This document shows, piece by piece, positions 15,947 to 25,074 of a stretch of DNA of 32,315 nt. This DNA is from Acidobacteria bacterium 5-1 (GTDB lineage Bacteria > Acidobacteriota > Blastocatellia > Pyrinomonadales > Pyrinomonadaceae): positions 1 through 32,315 of the forward strand of contig MWZA01000147.1 in the NCBI GenBank assembly GCA_002050455.1, in the 5' to 3' direction. The notes below the pieces were generated by a model. That model worked only from the letters and a program-made list of their open reading frames with translations, was not told the DNA's origin and ran no database searches. A program made the position numbers and the translations under genes. Every line of letters begins with the position of its first letter. Positions within the stretch are counted from its first letter, which is position 1.

Positions 15947-16981
15947 ATGAAGATTGAGAAAATAGCTGAAATTTTAAACGAAAAATTTGTTGGCGAAGGC
16001 GAAACGGAAATTTTCGGCGCGGCAAGTTTGGAAAACGCCCGAACGGGCGAAATATCGTTTGTTGAAAAAGCGGAATTTTCAGAATCAGCGCAAAATACGA
16101 AAGCGTCGTGTTTAATCATTCCCGAAAATTTTAACGCGCCGCTTCCCTGTTCATATTTCAAAGTCAAAAATCCAAAAATCGCTTTTGCGAAAATTGCCGA
16201 AATTCTGCATCAACCAAAAAAACAGTCCGGAATTCATTCAACCGCACAAATTGTGAAAACAGCCAAAATCGGAAAGGAAGTTTTTATTGGCGCATTTTCC
16301 GTTATTGGCGAAAATACGGAAATCGGCGATAATACTCAAATTTTTGAAAATGTGAAAATCGCCGAAAACACAAAAATCGGTGCAGATTGCTTTATTTTCC
16401 CAAATGTCGTCATTTATGAAAATGTTTCAATCGGGAATAATGTCAAACTTCACGCCGGAGTTGTCGTCGGCGCAGACGGTTTCGGCTTTGTGCGCGATGC
16501 CGAAAGATATATAAAATTTCCGCAAATCGGCTCGGTGGTCATTGAAGATGAAGTCGAAATCGGCGCAAATTCCTGTATTGACCGAGGCGCGTTGGGCGAA
16601 ACACGCATCGGCAAAGGCACGAAAATTGACAATTTAGTGCAAATCGGACACAACGTCCAAATTGGTAAAAGAGTTGTTATCGCGGCGCAGACCGGAATTT
16701 CGGGAAGCACAATTATCGAAGACGATTGCGTAATCGGCGGGCAAGTCGGCTTCGGCGACCACGCAACGGTGAAAAGCGGCGCGATTATCGGTTCAAAAGC
16801 CGGAATTCTGCCCGGCAAAATTGTCCGCCAAGGTGTCTGGTGGGGCGTTCCCGTTCAACCGCTCGACGAATATAAACGGCAAAACGCTTACGTTAAATCT
16901 TTGCCTAGAATGCGCGAAGAAATTAAGGTACTAAAAAAGCAAGTCGCAGCATTAGAAGTTAAGAAAACAGCAAAAAAGTGA
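15947..16981 (+). CDS. lpxD: UDP-3-O-acylglucosamine N-acyltransferase LpxD
   Basis: 344 residues, the usual LpxD length. LpxD adds the second hydroxyacyl chain to UDP-acyl-glucosamine in lipid A synthesis, in the cytoplasm. The N-terminal uridine-binding domain is about 1-100 (GAASLENARTGEISFVEKA), and a left-handed beta-helix of hexapeptide repeats about 100-310. The catalytic histidine is H235 in VQIGHNVQIG, close to H239 of E. coli. The signature GADGFGFVRD near 178 and WWGVPVQPLDEYKR near 300 follow the family, and a C-terminal coiled helix closes it. No other lpx gene is nearby, so this may be a second LpxD copy or a dispersed pathway. Its presence shows an outer membrane with lipid A-like lipid. 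Confidence 0.93.
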   Translation: MKIEKIAEILNEKFVGEGETEIFGAASLENARTGEISFVEKAEFSESAQNTKASCLIIPENFNAPLPCSYFKVKNPKIAFAKIAEILHQPKKQSGIHSTAQIVKTAKIGKEVFIGAFSVIGENTEIGDNTQIFENVKIAENTKIGADCFIFPNVVIYENVSIGNNVKLHAGVVVGADGFGFVRDAERYIKFPQIGSVVIEDEVEIGANSCIDRGALGETRIGKGTKIDNLVQIGHNVQIGKRVVIAAQTGISGSTIIEDDCVIGGQVGFGDHATVKSGAIIGSKAGILPGKIVRQGVWWGVPVQPLDEYKRQNAYVKSLPRMREEIKVLKKQVAALEVKKTAKK

Positions 16982-17014
16982 TTAAATTCCCAGATATTGC
17001 CGCAATGTTCGATC

Positions 17015-18670
17015 TTATTTTCTCTTAACAATCACAAGCGTAATATCATCGTTGGCAGGAGCGGTTTGCGTGAAGGAAGAAAGCGCGGATTCGATTTTAT
17101 CGCGCAAACCGGAAGCGGAAGCATTCAGATTTTTACTAACAACTTGGGTAAGTCTTTCCATTCCGAATTCTTCGTCCTTCAGATTAACCGCCTCAGATAC
17201 GCCGTCGGAATAAATTACAAGCGCATCGCCCGATTTAATTTCGAGTTGTCCGACTTCATATTCAGCCATCGGCATAATACCGAGCGGAAAACCGCCTGAG
17301 GCAAGTTGTTCAACTGTGCCGTCGGCACACCCGAAAAGAGGCGGATTATGACCGGCGTTGATATAGTTGACGATGCCGGTTTGCGGGTCTAGTTCGGCAG
17401 CAAATAGCGTTATAAAACGATTTGTCGGAGTATTTTCCACCAGATATTCATTAACCGATTTCACCATTTGGTGAAGAGACGTTTTCGCCGCCACCTGCGC
17501 ATGAATCGCCGCGTGAAGGCTGGACATCAAAAGCGCGGCGGCAGTTCCTTTACCTGAAACATCGCCGAGCGCAATCAGCATTTTTTCGTCGTGTTGCGAA
17601 ATGAAATCGTAATAATCACCGCCAATTTCGTAACAGGAAAACGAAATTCCCTGAAATTCGTAATCGTCCATCACGGGCGGGGCTGATGGTTGAAAGCGTT
17701 GCTGGATTTCGGTGGCAAGTTCGAGTTCGCGTTCCATTCGCTCGCGTTCAATGCGTTCTTCGAGCAGCCGCGCATTTTCTACGCGAATCGAAGCAACGGA
17801 AGCCAAAGTCGTCAAAATATTAAGATGTTCTTCGGTAAAAGTTGATTTGTCGGTTGGCGAATCAGCATAAATAATACCGAAAACTTCCGTTTCGGAAACG
17901 CTTAAAGGCACGGCTAAAACCGAGCGAATGCCAAGCAGAGCCATCGTTTGGCTGGCATAGCGCGGGTCGTGTTGGGCATCGGCGGTCAAAACGGATTTAC
18001 CTTTTTCCATTACCTCGTCCATCACGGTGCGGCTGATGCGAACTTCTTCAATTTTTTCGTCTTTACCGCGCAGACGCGCAACCGTAATTTTCATTCCGCC
18101 TTCTTCGGCTACATCGCGGAGCATTATTACGCATCGTTCGGCGGGAACGGCTTCAAATACAAGCGAAGCTACTTGATTTAAGGTATCGTCCAAACCGCTC
18201 GAAGATAAAAGCGCAACGCCGACTTTGCTGATTAGACCGAGCAATTCGTTCCGGGTTGAAAATTGCGATTCGAGAATTTCCGCCGTCGAACTTCTGCCAC
18301 GCGCCAGCGAAATTGTCAGTGAAGGGTCAAGAGCCTGTGTGTTGTCGGAGATAAAAGTTGTGTTTTTGCTTTCCTTCAGACGTTCATCTTCAAAAATTAT
18401 CGTCGTTTCGCCGATTTGAATTTCGCCGCCCGATATCAACGGAATAGGCAACGACACCGCCAAACCGTTGTAGCGAGTGCCGTTTGCCGAACCTAAATCC
18501 TGCAGCCAATAGGCATCGCCTTCTTTTCTGACTTCGGCGTGAAGCCGCGACGCAAAAGCATCGGGAATGCAAATATCGCTTCGTGCCGACCGACCGATGG
18601 TTACACGAAGGCGCGAAATCGGAAATTGTTCCGGTTGACGGTCGGCGGTTTTAATGATTAGTTGGGGCAT
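17015..18670 (-). CDS. FHA-GAF-SpoIIE protein phosphatase (PP2C type)
   Basis: 551 residues. An FHA domain at about 15-95 (TIGRSARSDICIPD, SRLHAEV, LGSANGTRYNG) binds phosphothreonine. A GAF domain at about 130-300 may sense a small ligand. A short coiled linker (ERMERELELATEIQQRFQPS) leads to a SpoIIE-type PPM phosphatase at about 330-550, with metal-binding motifs GGDYYDF, GDVSGKG, YSDGVSEA and NDDITLVI. It should remove phosphate from Ser/Thr targets such as STAS proteins. It is the last gene of the minus-strand FHA/kinase/RDD run, separated from the RDD gene by a heptad hairpin. The start is at 18670, directly after the hairpin arm, without a clear ribosome site. Confidence 0.92.
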   Translation of the reverse strand: MPQLIIKTADRQPEQFPISRLRVTIGRSARSDICIPDAFASRLHAEVRKEGDAYWLQDLGSANGTRYNGLAVSLPIPLISGGEIQIGETTIIFEDERLKESKNTTFISDNTQALDPSLTISLARGRSSTAEILESQFSTRNELLGLISKVGVALLSSSGLDDTLNQVASLVFEAVPAERCVIMLRDVAEEGGMKITVARLRGKDEKIEEVRISRTVMDEVMEKGKSVLTADAQHDPRYASQTMALLGIRSVLAVPLSVSETEVFGIIYADSPTDKSTFTEEHLNILTTLASVASIRVENARLLEERIERERMERELELATEIQQRFQPSAPPVMDDYEFQGISFSCYEIGGDYYDFISQHDEKMLIALGDVSGKGTAAALLMSSLHAAIHAQVAAKTSLHQMVKSVNEYLVENTPTNRFITLFAAELDPQTGIVNYINAGHNPPLFGCADGTVEQLASGGFPLGIMPMAEYEVGQLEIKSGDALVIYSDGVSEAVNLKDEEFGMERLTQVVSKNLNASASGLRDKIESALSSFTQTAPANDDITLVIVKRK

Positions 18671-18675
18671 ATATT

Positions 18676-18760
18676 CAATTACGAATTAAAAATTACGAAT
18701 TACAAGAACCTTTCTTTTTTAACACGCAATTTGTAACTCATAATTTTTAATTCGTAATTA
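18676..18760. repeat. Heptad hairpin element 4 (unit AATTACG)
   Basis: Arms 18676-18703 (CAATTAC, GAATTAA, AAATTAC, GAATTAC) and 18733-18760 pair at 25 of 28 positions across a 29-base loop. The RDD gene's last codons ATT ACG AAT TAA lie in the second arm, so the element provides that gene's stop. Confidence 0.85.
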
Positions 18761-19304
18761 TTTTTTTTTGTCGTCCATAAACTACCACAGTTTCGGCGAG
18801 AAAATCGTGTAGAGCGCGTCCTTTTTGATTTAACACCGGAATTATAAAACCCAAGCCAAAAATGATAAAACTCAACGGATAACCGATTAAATGGCGCACG
18901 AGAAGCGAGCCGAATGACGGCGCAGTTCCGTTTATTTTAACAATTTTCAAACCCGTCAGTATTTTACCGACGCTTTGTCCGGTGAACAGCGGCAAAATTA
19001 AAAAATTCGTTAAAGCGAAAAGAATAATAATCAGCCCGGCGGGGCTGCTGATCTGGCTGTTAAGAAGTTTTGCCGGTTCAATTCCCATGAGTCTGCCGAT
19101 AATCAAACTCGAAACCGGAATTGAAACAAACAGGATATAATCAATTAAAAATGCACCGCAACGCAATAGAAACGGAGCTTTCAATTGTTCAGCATCAAAT
19201 TTTACGATTACTTCTTCGTTTAGAATTCTTTTGGCAGGAACAAGTCTGTCAGCACGCGCACTCATAATAAAATTCTCTTCAAAACCAGTTAAAGTAAAAA
19301 TCAT
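18747..19304 (-). CDS. RDD family membrane protein
   Basis: 185 residues with an RDD domain: FLLRCGAFLIDYILF near residue 50-65 holds the Arg and Asp that name the family, and membrane helices follow at about 53-75, 90-115 and 140-165, with GKILTGLKIVKI and ALHDFLAETVVV typical of the C-terminal half. Function in the family is unsettled, with ion transport suggested for some. The start ATG overlaps the kinase gene's stop as ATGA, giving tight coupling to the kinase. A later ATG (19265) would remove 13 residues and is possible. The last residues are encoded by hairpin element 4. As a membrane neighbour of kinase and phosphatase it may be their target or anchor. Confidence 0.87.
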   Translation of the reverse strand: MIFTLTGFEENFIMSARADRLVPAKRILNEEVIVKFDAEQLKAPFLLRCGAFLIDYILFVSIPVSSLIIGRLMGIEPAKLLNSQISSPAGLIIILFALTNFLILPLFTGQSVGKILTGLKIVKINGTAPSFGSLLVRHLIGYPLSFIIFGLGFIIPVLNQKGRALHDFLAETVVVYGRQKKIITN

Positions 19305-21802
19305 CCGATAATAAAATGCAAGGTCGTATCGCCTAGTTTTAATTTATCGCCGTTGGTCAAAGTGTATGGTTTATGGGGCAGAAGCCGCACGGTTTCGTTG
19401 ACGACGGGCAGAACAGTCGTTCCGTTGGAGGAGCCTAAATCTTCAATCATAAATTGATTGCCATCACGCCGGATGCAAGCATGGCGGCGCGAGATTTTTG
19501 TTTGCGGGTCGTATTTCGACAAATCCACTTCGGGAAAGATATTCGACATCGGGTCGCGTCTGCCTAGCAAATTTTCGTCTTTTTCAATTCGATAAGCCGG
19601 CGTTTCGAGTTCATTTGTGCCGATAATCAGCAGTTGCGCGGTTACTGGCTGAGGAGCATAATTTTCGCTGCTCACACCGCGCTGTGCAAGCGGTTGTTTC
19701 GCCCCGCAAAAAGCGCAAAACATATCGGTAGCGACAATTTTTTGCCCGCAGAAGCCGCAAAAAACGAGTTGGTCAGACAATCCGACCGAAACGGGGGTTT
19801 CCTTAATGCCGAACGTAACTTTATGAGCATTAAGATTTGCCAGATGGTCTTCAAGAGCTTGACGCATTTCCGCGGCTGATTTAAAACGCATTTCGGCATT
19901 GTATTCCACAGACCGCATTAAAATTTTTTCCATCTGGTCGGACAACTGCGGATTTATCTGGCGCGGACGCGGGTGTTTTTGAAAATCGAAAATCAGAAGC
20001 GGATTACTCTGTGGGTCTGCGCCTGTCAATAGATGAAACATCGTCGAGCCAAGACTGTAAATATCGGAACGCGGTTCAACATTCCCGCTGAAAAGTTCAG
20101 GCGGAGCATAACCCATTGTCCCGACTGCTGTTACACCTTTTTCTTCTTTGTTTATCCAACGCGCGATTCCAAAATCAATCAGCATGGCACGTCCCGTATT
20201 ACCGTCAATCATAATATTGGCGGGCTTCAAATCTCGATAAACAATCGGCGGCTGACGATTGTGCAGATAATCTAAAACGTCGGCAATCTGGATTGCCCAC
20301 TCGGTAACATCTTTTTCATTTATTCTGCCTTCGTCCGCGGAACGCAGCCGCGAAGCCAAATCTCCGCCGGTAATATATTTCATCACGAGATAAAATCTGG
20401 CTTCTTTCTCGTCAAAGAAATAATCATAAATAGTCGGAATTGATTGGTGTTCGAGCGAAGTCAAAAGCAAGGATTCACGTTTAAAGTCATTGACGGCTTT
20501 ATCCTGCTGTTCTTCTTCGATATAAGATTGCACCATTTCCTTGACGGCTCGCAGAACGCCGCCGAGATTTTTGTCGCTGGCGATATAAACCGCGCCCATC
20601 CCGCCGCCGCCGATTTTACGGACAATTTCATAACGTCCGTTCAAAATCGTGCCTTCGTCCAAAGGCTTTAATTTCGCTCTACTTTTACCGTCCGTGTCGC
20701 CGATGCCGACGTTTGGGGTTGTATTGGAATGGCTTTTCTTTTTCTGTGATTGGTCTTGAATCTCACCTTTCGCCTGCGGTTTTTCTGCTAATTTTACCGC
20801 CGCCGCTTGCCCGGACGAAGATTCTGCAGCCTCATCCTGCGCTTCTTCACTTTCCATTATTCTCACCGAATCGAAAAGCGGCGGCGGGCACGGGCTTTCG
20901 GGAAGTTCCTCGACGGGTTTTGCAATAGAGTTTTCCGCAACAACGGCTTTTTCATCTTTTATTGTTTGCGGCATTATTTCTTCTTTGTTTGATTGGAAAC
21001 TTTCAGAATTATTTTCGGCTGTTTTATTTTTTTCAGAATCGGCGGGTATATGTGGAATTGTTGCAATAAAATCATCTTTATTCGTTTCCGTCGAAACTTC
21101 ATCAGACGAATTTACAGTTTCCTCAGCCGTTAATTTTTCTTTGATTTCCGATTCTTCGTAGGACATCAGCGAAGATTCGGTTTCTAAATTAAATCTCTCG
21201 GCAATTTTAACGTCGCTTAACTCTTCGGGATGTTCGCCGCTTTCAGAGTCAGAGGTTTTGGTTTCGATTGGCGAAGCATTTTCCGCCTCACCTTTTTCTT
21301 CGGCTACGATGACATTTGGTGTTTCTGCTTCTTGATTTTCCGACTCGATTTCGGCAATCGGTTCTAAATCAATTTTTGCCGGCAAATCTTCTTCAATTGT
21401 TTTTTCAAACTCTTCCGGCAAACTGACACTTTTACTCTCAGAAACAGAATTTGCGGAAATTTTACTTTCAAAATCTTCGGCTGTAATTCCCACTGATTCG
21501 GCAGTTTGTGCGAAATTCTCCAACGTGCTGACTTGTGAGTAATCCTTTGTTTTATTTTTGATTAAACCTTTATCTTCGATACTGGCTTCAGTTTCCGCCA
21601 TTTTATATTCCTCTGGGTTTGCTTGCGCGGAAACTTCATCGGCAATCTGTTTTTCAGTTTCCGGGCGCGGCATTAAAATCGTGCTGATAAACAAATCGTC
21701 ATCATCATTTTCAACGCCGACAGGTTGCAGAGAAATTCCGCAATAAGGGCAAAAACCATCAATTTTGGCGACTTCCGAGCCGCATTCTGGACAATAAGCC
21801 AT
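19301..21802 (-). CDS. Ser/Thr protein kinase with two zinc ribbons and FHA domain
   Basis: 833 residues. A zinc ribbon at about 4-21 (CPEC...CPYC) is followed by a long Glu/Ser-rich disordered region to about 375. A PknB-like kinase domain spans about 385-655: glycine loop IGGGGMGAVY, AVKEM lysine, catalytic D524 in YRDLKPAN, D543 in DFG and GTMGYAPPEL. A second zinc ribbon (CGFCGQK...CAFCGAK) sits near 690 and a C-terminal FHA domain at about 740-833 (GRRDP, SRRHA, LGSSNGTT). There is no transmembrane segment, so it is cytoplasmic. It should phosphorylate Ser/Thr and bind phosphothreonine itself, perhaps its own disordered tail. It lies between an FHA protein and an RDD protein in one operon. 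Confidence 0.93.
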   Translation of the reverse strand: MAYCPECGSEVAKIDGFCPYCGISLQPVGVENDDDDLFISTILMPRPETEKQIADEVSAQANPEEYKMAETEASIEDKGLIKNKTKDYSQVSTLENFAQTAESVGITAEDFESKISANSVSESKSVSLPEEFEKTIEEDLPAKIDLEPIAEIESENQEAETPNVIVAEEKGEAENASPIETKTSDSESGEHPEELSDVKIAERFNLETESSLMSYEESEIKEKLTAEETVNSSDEVSTETNKDDFIATIPHIPADSEKNKTAENNSESFQSNKEEIMPQTIKDEKAVVAENSIAKPVEELPESPCPPPLFDSVRIMESEEAQDEAAESSSGQAAAVKLAEKPQAKGEIQDQSQKKKSHSNTTPNVGIGDTDGKSRAKLKPLDEGTILNGRYEIVRKIGGGGMGAVYIASDKNLGGVLRAVKEMVQSYIEEEQQDKAVNDFKRESLLLTSLEHQSIPTIYDYFFDEKEARFYLVMKYITGGDLASRLRSADEGRINEKDVTEWAIQIADVLDYLHNRQPPIVYRDLKPANIMIDGNTGRAMLIDFGIARWINKEEKGVTAVGTMGYAPPELFSGNVEPRSDIYSLGSTMFHLLTGADPQSNPLLIFDFQKHPRPRQINPQLSDQMEKILMRSVEYNAEMRFKSAAEMRQALEDHLANLNAHKVTFGIKETPVSVGLSDQLVFCGFCGQKIVATDMFCAFCGAKQPLAQRGVSSENYAPQPVTAQLLIIGTNELETPAYRIEKDENLLGRRDPMSNIFPEVDLSKYDPQTKISRRHACIRRDGNQFMIEDLGSSNGTTVLPVVNETVRLLPHKPYTLTNGDKLKLGDTTLHFIIG

Positions 21803-21849
21803 TTTTTTATATTGCTTTCCGCTGAAAAACTTCGGAATTGGTAAAAAAT

Positions 21850-22422
21850 TTAATCATTTGTATAAAATCTTAGAAACGTTTTCCCGACTATTATCTCATC
21901 ACCGTCGTTGAGCAGTTGTGAATTTCCTGGTATCAAACGCCGTCCGCGATTGACGAAGGTTCCGTTGGTTGAGCCTAAATCCTCAATCATATATTTGCCT
22001 TTATGGTTAATAATGCGGGCGTGCCGCCGCGAAACCTTTGCTTCCGGGTCGTGCGAATCTAAATCAACATCCGGAAAAACTCCGTTATCCGCGTCCCAAC
22101 GCCCGATATACGATTCATCGGAAGCGATCATAAATTCCGTTCCGAGCGATTCGCCGCGTTCAATTACCAGTGTCGCGTGAATGCTTTTATTTATCGGCTG
22201 TTCATCATTTTTAAATGCTTCTTCACTAACTTTCGGCTTTTCATAAATAGGCGGAATCCCGACCGATGTTACGTTTGCCGATTGATAGTTGGGAATATCG
22301 GAAACTTGTGGTTGAAAGTTCGGTTGTTCACTTTCCGATTGTTTGTCCACTACGTCGCCGCACTCATCACAGTATTGCGAACTATCGAGATTGTCCGTCC
22401 CGCAAATCTGACACTTTATCAT
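21850..22422 (-). CDS. Zinc-ribbon FHA domain protein
   Basis: 190 residues. A zinc ribbon at 4-21 (CQICGTDNLDSSQYCDEC) is followed by a flexible linker to about 80, then a FHA domain about 82-188: YIGRWDADNGVFPDVDL, KVSRRHARI, EDLGSTNGTFVN, GDEIIVGKT. It should read phosphothreonine marks, and is the first gene of the run that encodes the kinase 48 bases downstream. Its FHA domain is closely similar to that of the kinase (both have FP(E/D)VDL before SRRHA), so the two probably arose by duplication. It could be an adaptor that recruits kinase substrates. No enzymatic domain is present. Confidence 0.88.
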   Translation of the reverse strand: MIKCQICGTDNLDSSQYCDECGDVVDKQSESEQPNFQPQVSDIPNYQSANVTSVGIPPIYEKPKVSEEAFKNDEQPINKSIHATLVIERGESLGTEFMIASDESYIGRWDADNGVFPDVDLDSHDPEAKVSRRHARIINHKGKYMIEDLGSTNGTFVNRGRRLIPGNSQLLNDGDEIIVGKTFLRFYTND

Positions 22423-22705
22423 TTTTGTTTTACCTTTCGATTATTTGAAATGAATACCCTCTTACATTTTAACTTGTAAATCTCTGTTCGTAAATCATAA
22501 ATTGTGAAGAATCATTCCCCAACAGTCAATAATTCGGATTTTTAAGCAAAAAATCCGATATTTCTTAAATTACCAATTACCTTCTTTTTTGAAACTCTTT
22601 TATTAGTTCTTTCGTAGTAGAAAATTGACGCAGACAGATTATTAATTTGCGTTGAATCATTTTAGATTCTATAAAACTCTTCTTTAAAAAGGAATCGAAA
22701 TTACT
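22423..22705. promoter_or_regulatory. Divergent intergenic region with palindrome and half heptad array
   Basis: This 283-base gap separates the FHA/kinase run (left) from the exporter operon (right). It holds five heptads at 22474-22508 (TTGTAAA, TCTCTGT, TCGTAAA, TCATAAA, TTGTGAA) with no opposite arm. It also holds a perfect 10-base inverted repeat at 22534-22558 (TCGGATTTTT with a 5-base loop), a candidate operator. A possible exporter promoter is TTGCGT 22647-22652, a 17-base spacer and TATAAA 22670-22675. AAGGAA at 22689-22694 is the likely ribosome site for the ATG at 22706. Confidence 0.45.
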
Positions 22706-24292
22706 ATGGCTGTCAGCCGAAAAGGAAAAATTATCATTGGCATTACCGCCGTCGTCTTATTAACCATTGTTATTATAGCCAGCATTTTTGCAACCCGCAA
22801 AGATACGCCGGAAGTAACAGTCGTCAAGGTTGAAACCAGACCCGAACTGCGGTCGACGGTTACCTCTTCCGGCGAAATTCGTCCGATTCAGTTTATCAAT
22901 TTGACGAGCGAAGTGCAGGGACGCATTGAAGAAATTTATGTCAAAGAAGGTGACAAAGTAACTGCCGGAACGCCGCTTGTTAAACTCGACCCGACACAAT
23001 TGCAGTCAAGTACGGACGCGCAGCTTGCCTCTTTGCAAGCCGCGCAGAGTGAATCGCAAGTAACTCAATCGCAGATTACAGCCGCTCAAAATCAATTATC
23101 ACAAGCACAACAAGGATTAAATGCTACGCAAGCGCAGGTTGACACGGCTTTGCAGCAAGTTGCTTCGGCACGCCAGCAAGTTGTCGCGGCGCAGACCGAT
23201 GTTGATAAAGCGCAGGTAGATTTAAACACGGCAAACCGCGAACTAAAACGCACTGCCGAATTAGTTGAAGCCGGTGTCGAATCGCGCTCGAATTTTGACG
23301 CGGCAAAAGACCGCGTGGCAACCGCACAAGTTGCGCTCAGAAATGCCCAAGCGCGTCTCAAATCGCAAAATCTGGGAGTTAATGAAGCCCAAGCCCGCGT
23401 CAACGAAGCCAGAGCCAGAGCAAAGCAGCAGGAAGTTGCGGTAAAAGATGCCCGTCGCGGAGTTGAAACGGCGGATTTGTCTGCTAACGCCAGCGTCAGC
23501 CGCGCCGAACAGCAAGCTGCTGTCTTGCGCGGGTCAAAAAGCCAGCGCGATAAAACCTTGCAAGTCGCGCCGATAAACGGCGTGATTGCCGACATTCCTT
23601 CAAAAGTCGGAACTTTTGCCGTCGCCAATCTAACCTCGACACCGCTTTTGACAATTGCCGATATGTCCGCGATAAATGTCGAAGTAAAAGTTGACGAAAC
23701 CGAAATTGATAAGGTCGAGGTCGGACAGCCCGTAAAAGTTAAAGTTGATGCCTTCGGCGAAAAGGAACTAACGGGCGAAGTAACCCAAAAAACGCCGCTT
23801 GCCGTCGGCAAATCGCAAACAACCGGCGGACTTTCGACCAATATCAACGTGCAGGAAGCAAAGGAATTTCGTGTTGTTATCGAATTAAAAGATATGAATG
23901 ACGAAATTCGAGACAGTCTTCGCCCCGGAATGAGCGCAACCGCCGTTATCACAACAGAAACGGCGGAAAACGTTATCGCTGTTCCGCTTCAAGCGGTTAT
24001 TGAGAAAAAACCGGACGCATCGCCTTCGCCGTCAATTGAAGGCGACGTTCCGCCGGCACCGTCCGAAAAACCCAAAACCATAAAAGGTGTTTATGTTTTG
24101 GACGGAAACAAAGCAAAATTCGTCGAAGTTGAAACCGGAATTACCGGCGAATCCGATATTCAAATCACCGCCGGACTTTCCGAAGGTCAGGAGGTTATTA
24201 CGGGTCCGAGCCGGGTGTTAAATACTTTGAAAGAAGGGACGGTGGTTAAAAGACAGGTTAAAAAAGAAGGCGGCGACACGCCGAAAACGTAA
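22706..24292 (+). CDS. MacA-like periplasmic adaptor of an ABC exporter
   Basis: 528 residues. One membrane anchor at about 8-29, a split biotinyl-lipoyl domain (first half [20 protein letters not shown] near 70, second half near 285-305, [20 protein letters not shown]), and a long Gln/Ala-rich coiled-coil hairpin about 100-280. A beta-barrel ([19 protein letters not shown]) and a membrane-proximal domain follow. The adaptor bridges an inner-membrane ABC pump to an outer-membrane channel. It is much longer than E. coli MacA (371 residues), mainly through the coiled coil and a Pro-rich loop near 440. ATPase and permease genes follow directly. No outer-membrane TolC partner is in the window. 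Confidence 0.9.
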   Translation: MAVSRKGKIIIGITAVVLLTIVIIASIFATRKDTPEVTVVKVETRPELRSTVTSSGEIRPIQFINLTSEVQGRIEEIYVKEGDKVTAGTPLVKLDPTQLQSSTDAQLASLQAAQSESQVTQSQITAAQNQLSQAQQGLNATQAQVDTALQQVASARQQVVAAQTDVDKAQVDLNTANRELKRTAELVEAGVESRSNFDAAKDRVATAQVALRNAQARLKSQNLGVNEAQARVNEARARAKQQEVAVKDARRGVETADLSANASVSRAEQQAAVLRGSKSQRDKTLQVAPINGVIADIPSKVGTFAVANLTSTPLLTIADMSAINVEVKVDETEIDKVEVGQPVKVKVDAFGEKELTGEVTQKTPLAVGKSQTTGGLSTNINVQEAKEFRVVIELKDMNDEIRDSLRPGMSATAVITTETAENVIAVPLQAVIEKKPDASPSPSIEGDVPPAPSEKPKTIKGVYVLDGNKAKFVEVETGITGESDIQITAGLSEGQEVITGPSRVLNTLKEGTVVKRQVKKEGGDTPKT

Positions 24293-24299
24293 GCATTTT

Positions 24300-25043
24300 A
24301 TGGCGACAGCGAAACAAGAATTGGCAACCAACGGTAAAAGCGTTACAAATCCCGCACCCGATGCGTTGATTTCGATGCGTAATATCTGGAAAACCTACCA
24401 GATGGGAACACAAGAACTCCACGCGCTGCAGGGCGTTACTTTCGAGGTGCAGAAAGGCGAATATCTCGCCATCATCGGTCCTTCCGGTTCGGGCAAATCA
24501 ACTTTGATGAATCTTATCGGCTGCCTTGATTCGCCGACTAAAGGTCAGTATTGGATAAACGGCAGTCTTGTTTCGACGATGACCGACGACGAACTCGCCG
24601 CCATCCGCAACAAAGAAATCGGCTTTGTGTTTCAAACTTTTAATCTTCTGGCGCGGGCAACCGCGCTTCACAATGTTGAGCTGCCGTTAATATACGCCGG
24701 AATGGGCGCAAGCGCACGGCACGACCGCGCCGAAGCGACGTTGGCTTCGGTCGAACTCGGCGACCGCATTTATCATCGTCCGAACGAACTTTCCGGCGGT
24801 CAGCGTCAGCGCGTGGCAATTGCGCGGGCTTTGGTCAACAATCCTTCGATTCTGCTGGCGGACGAACCGACAGGCGCACTTGACACCAAGACGAGTTTTG
24901 AGATTATGGCTTTGTTTGAGAAACTGCACGCCGATGGAAACACGATTATTCTTGTAACTCACGAACACGACATCGCCAAACGCGCTCACCGGATTATTAG
25001 CATCCGCGACGGCGAAATCGAATCGGACGAAAAACAAAATTGA
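24300..25043 (+). CDS. MacB-type ABC transporter ATPase
   Basis: 247 residues, a stand-alone nucleotide-binding subunit. Walker A is GPSGSGKST near 60, Q-loop FVFQTFNLL near 105, signature [15 protein letters not shown] near 163, Walker [13 protein letters not shown] near 183 and the switch histidine in LVTHEHD near 220. It fits the LolD/MacB group, which drives mechanotransmission rather than direct transport through the membrane. It begins 7 bases after the adaptor stop, so the two are co-transcribed. A 20-residue N-terminal extension precedes the domain. In E. coli MacB the ATPase is fused to the permease; here they are separate. Confidence 0.93.
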   Translation: MATAKQELATNGKSVTNPAPDALISMRNIWKTYQMGTQELHALQGVTFEVQKGEYLAIIGPSGSGKSTLMNLIGCLDSPTKGQYWINGSLVSTMTDDELAAIRNKEIGFVFQTFNLLARATALHNVELPLIYAGMGASARHDRAEATLASVELGDRIYHRPNELSGGQRQRVAIARALVNNPSILLADEPTGALDTKTSFEIMALFEKLHADGNTIILVTHEHDIAKRAHRIISIRDGEIESDEKQN

Positions 25044-25074
25044 TGTATAATCTTTTCAATTTTTAATTTTCGAT

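Noticed and set aside
23092-23952. 286-residue antisense frame across the adaptor's coiled-coil region
   Set aside because: It is the mirror of a Gln/Ala-rich periodic coding sequence, Ser/Thr/Ala-rich, with no family motif or ribosome site; the sense frame is a clear MacA-like protein.
25046-25051. TATAAT before the first permease as an internal promoter
   Set aside because: No -35 at suitable spacing, and the gap is only 31 bases within an obvious operon; a chance match in AT-rich DNA is likelier.
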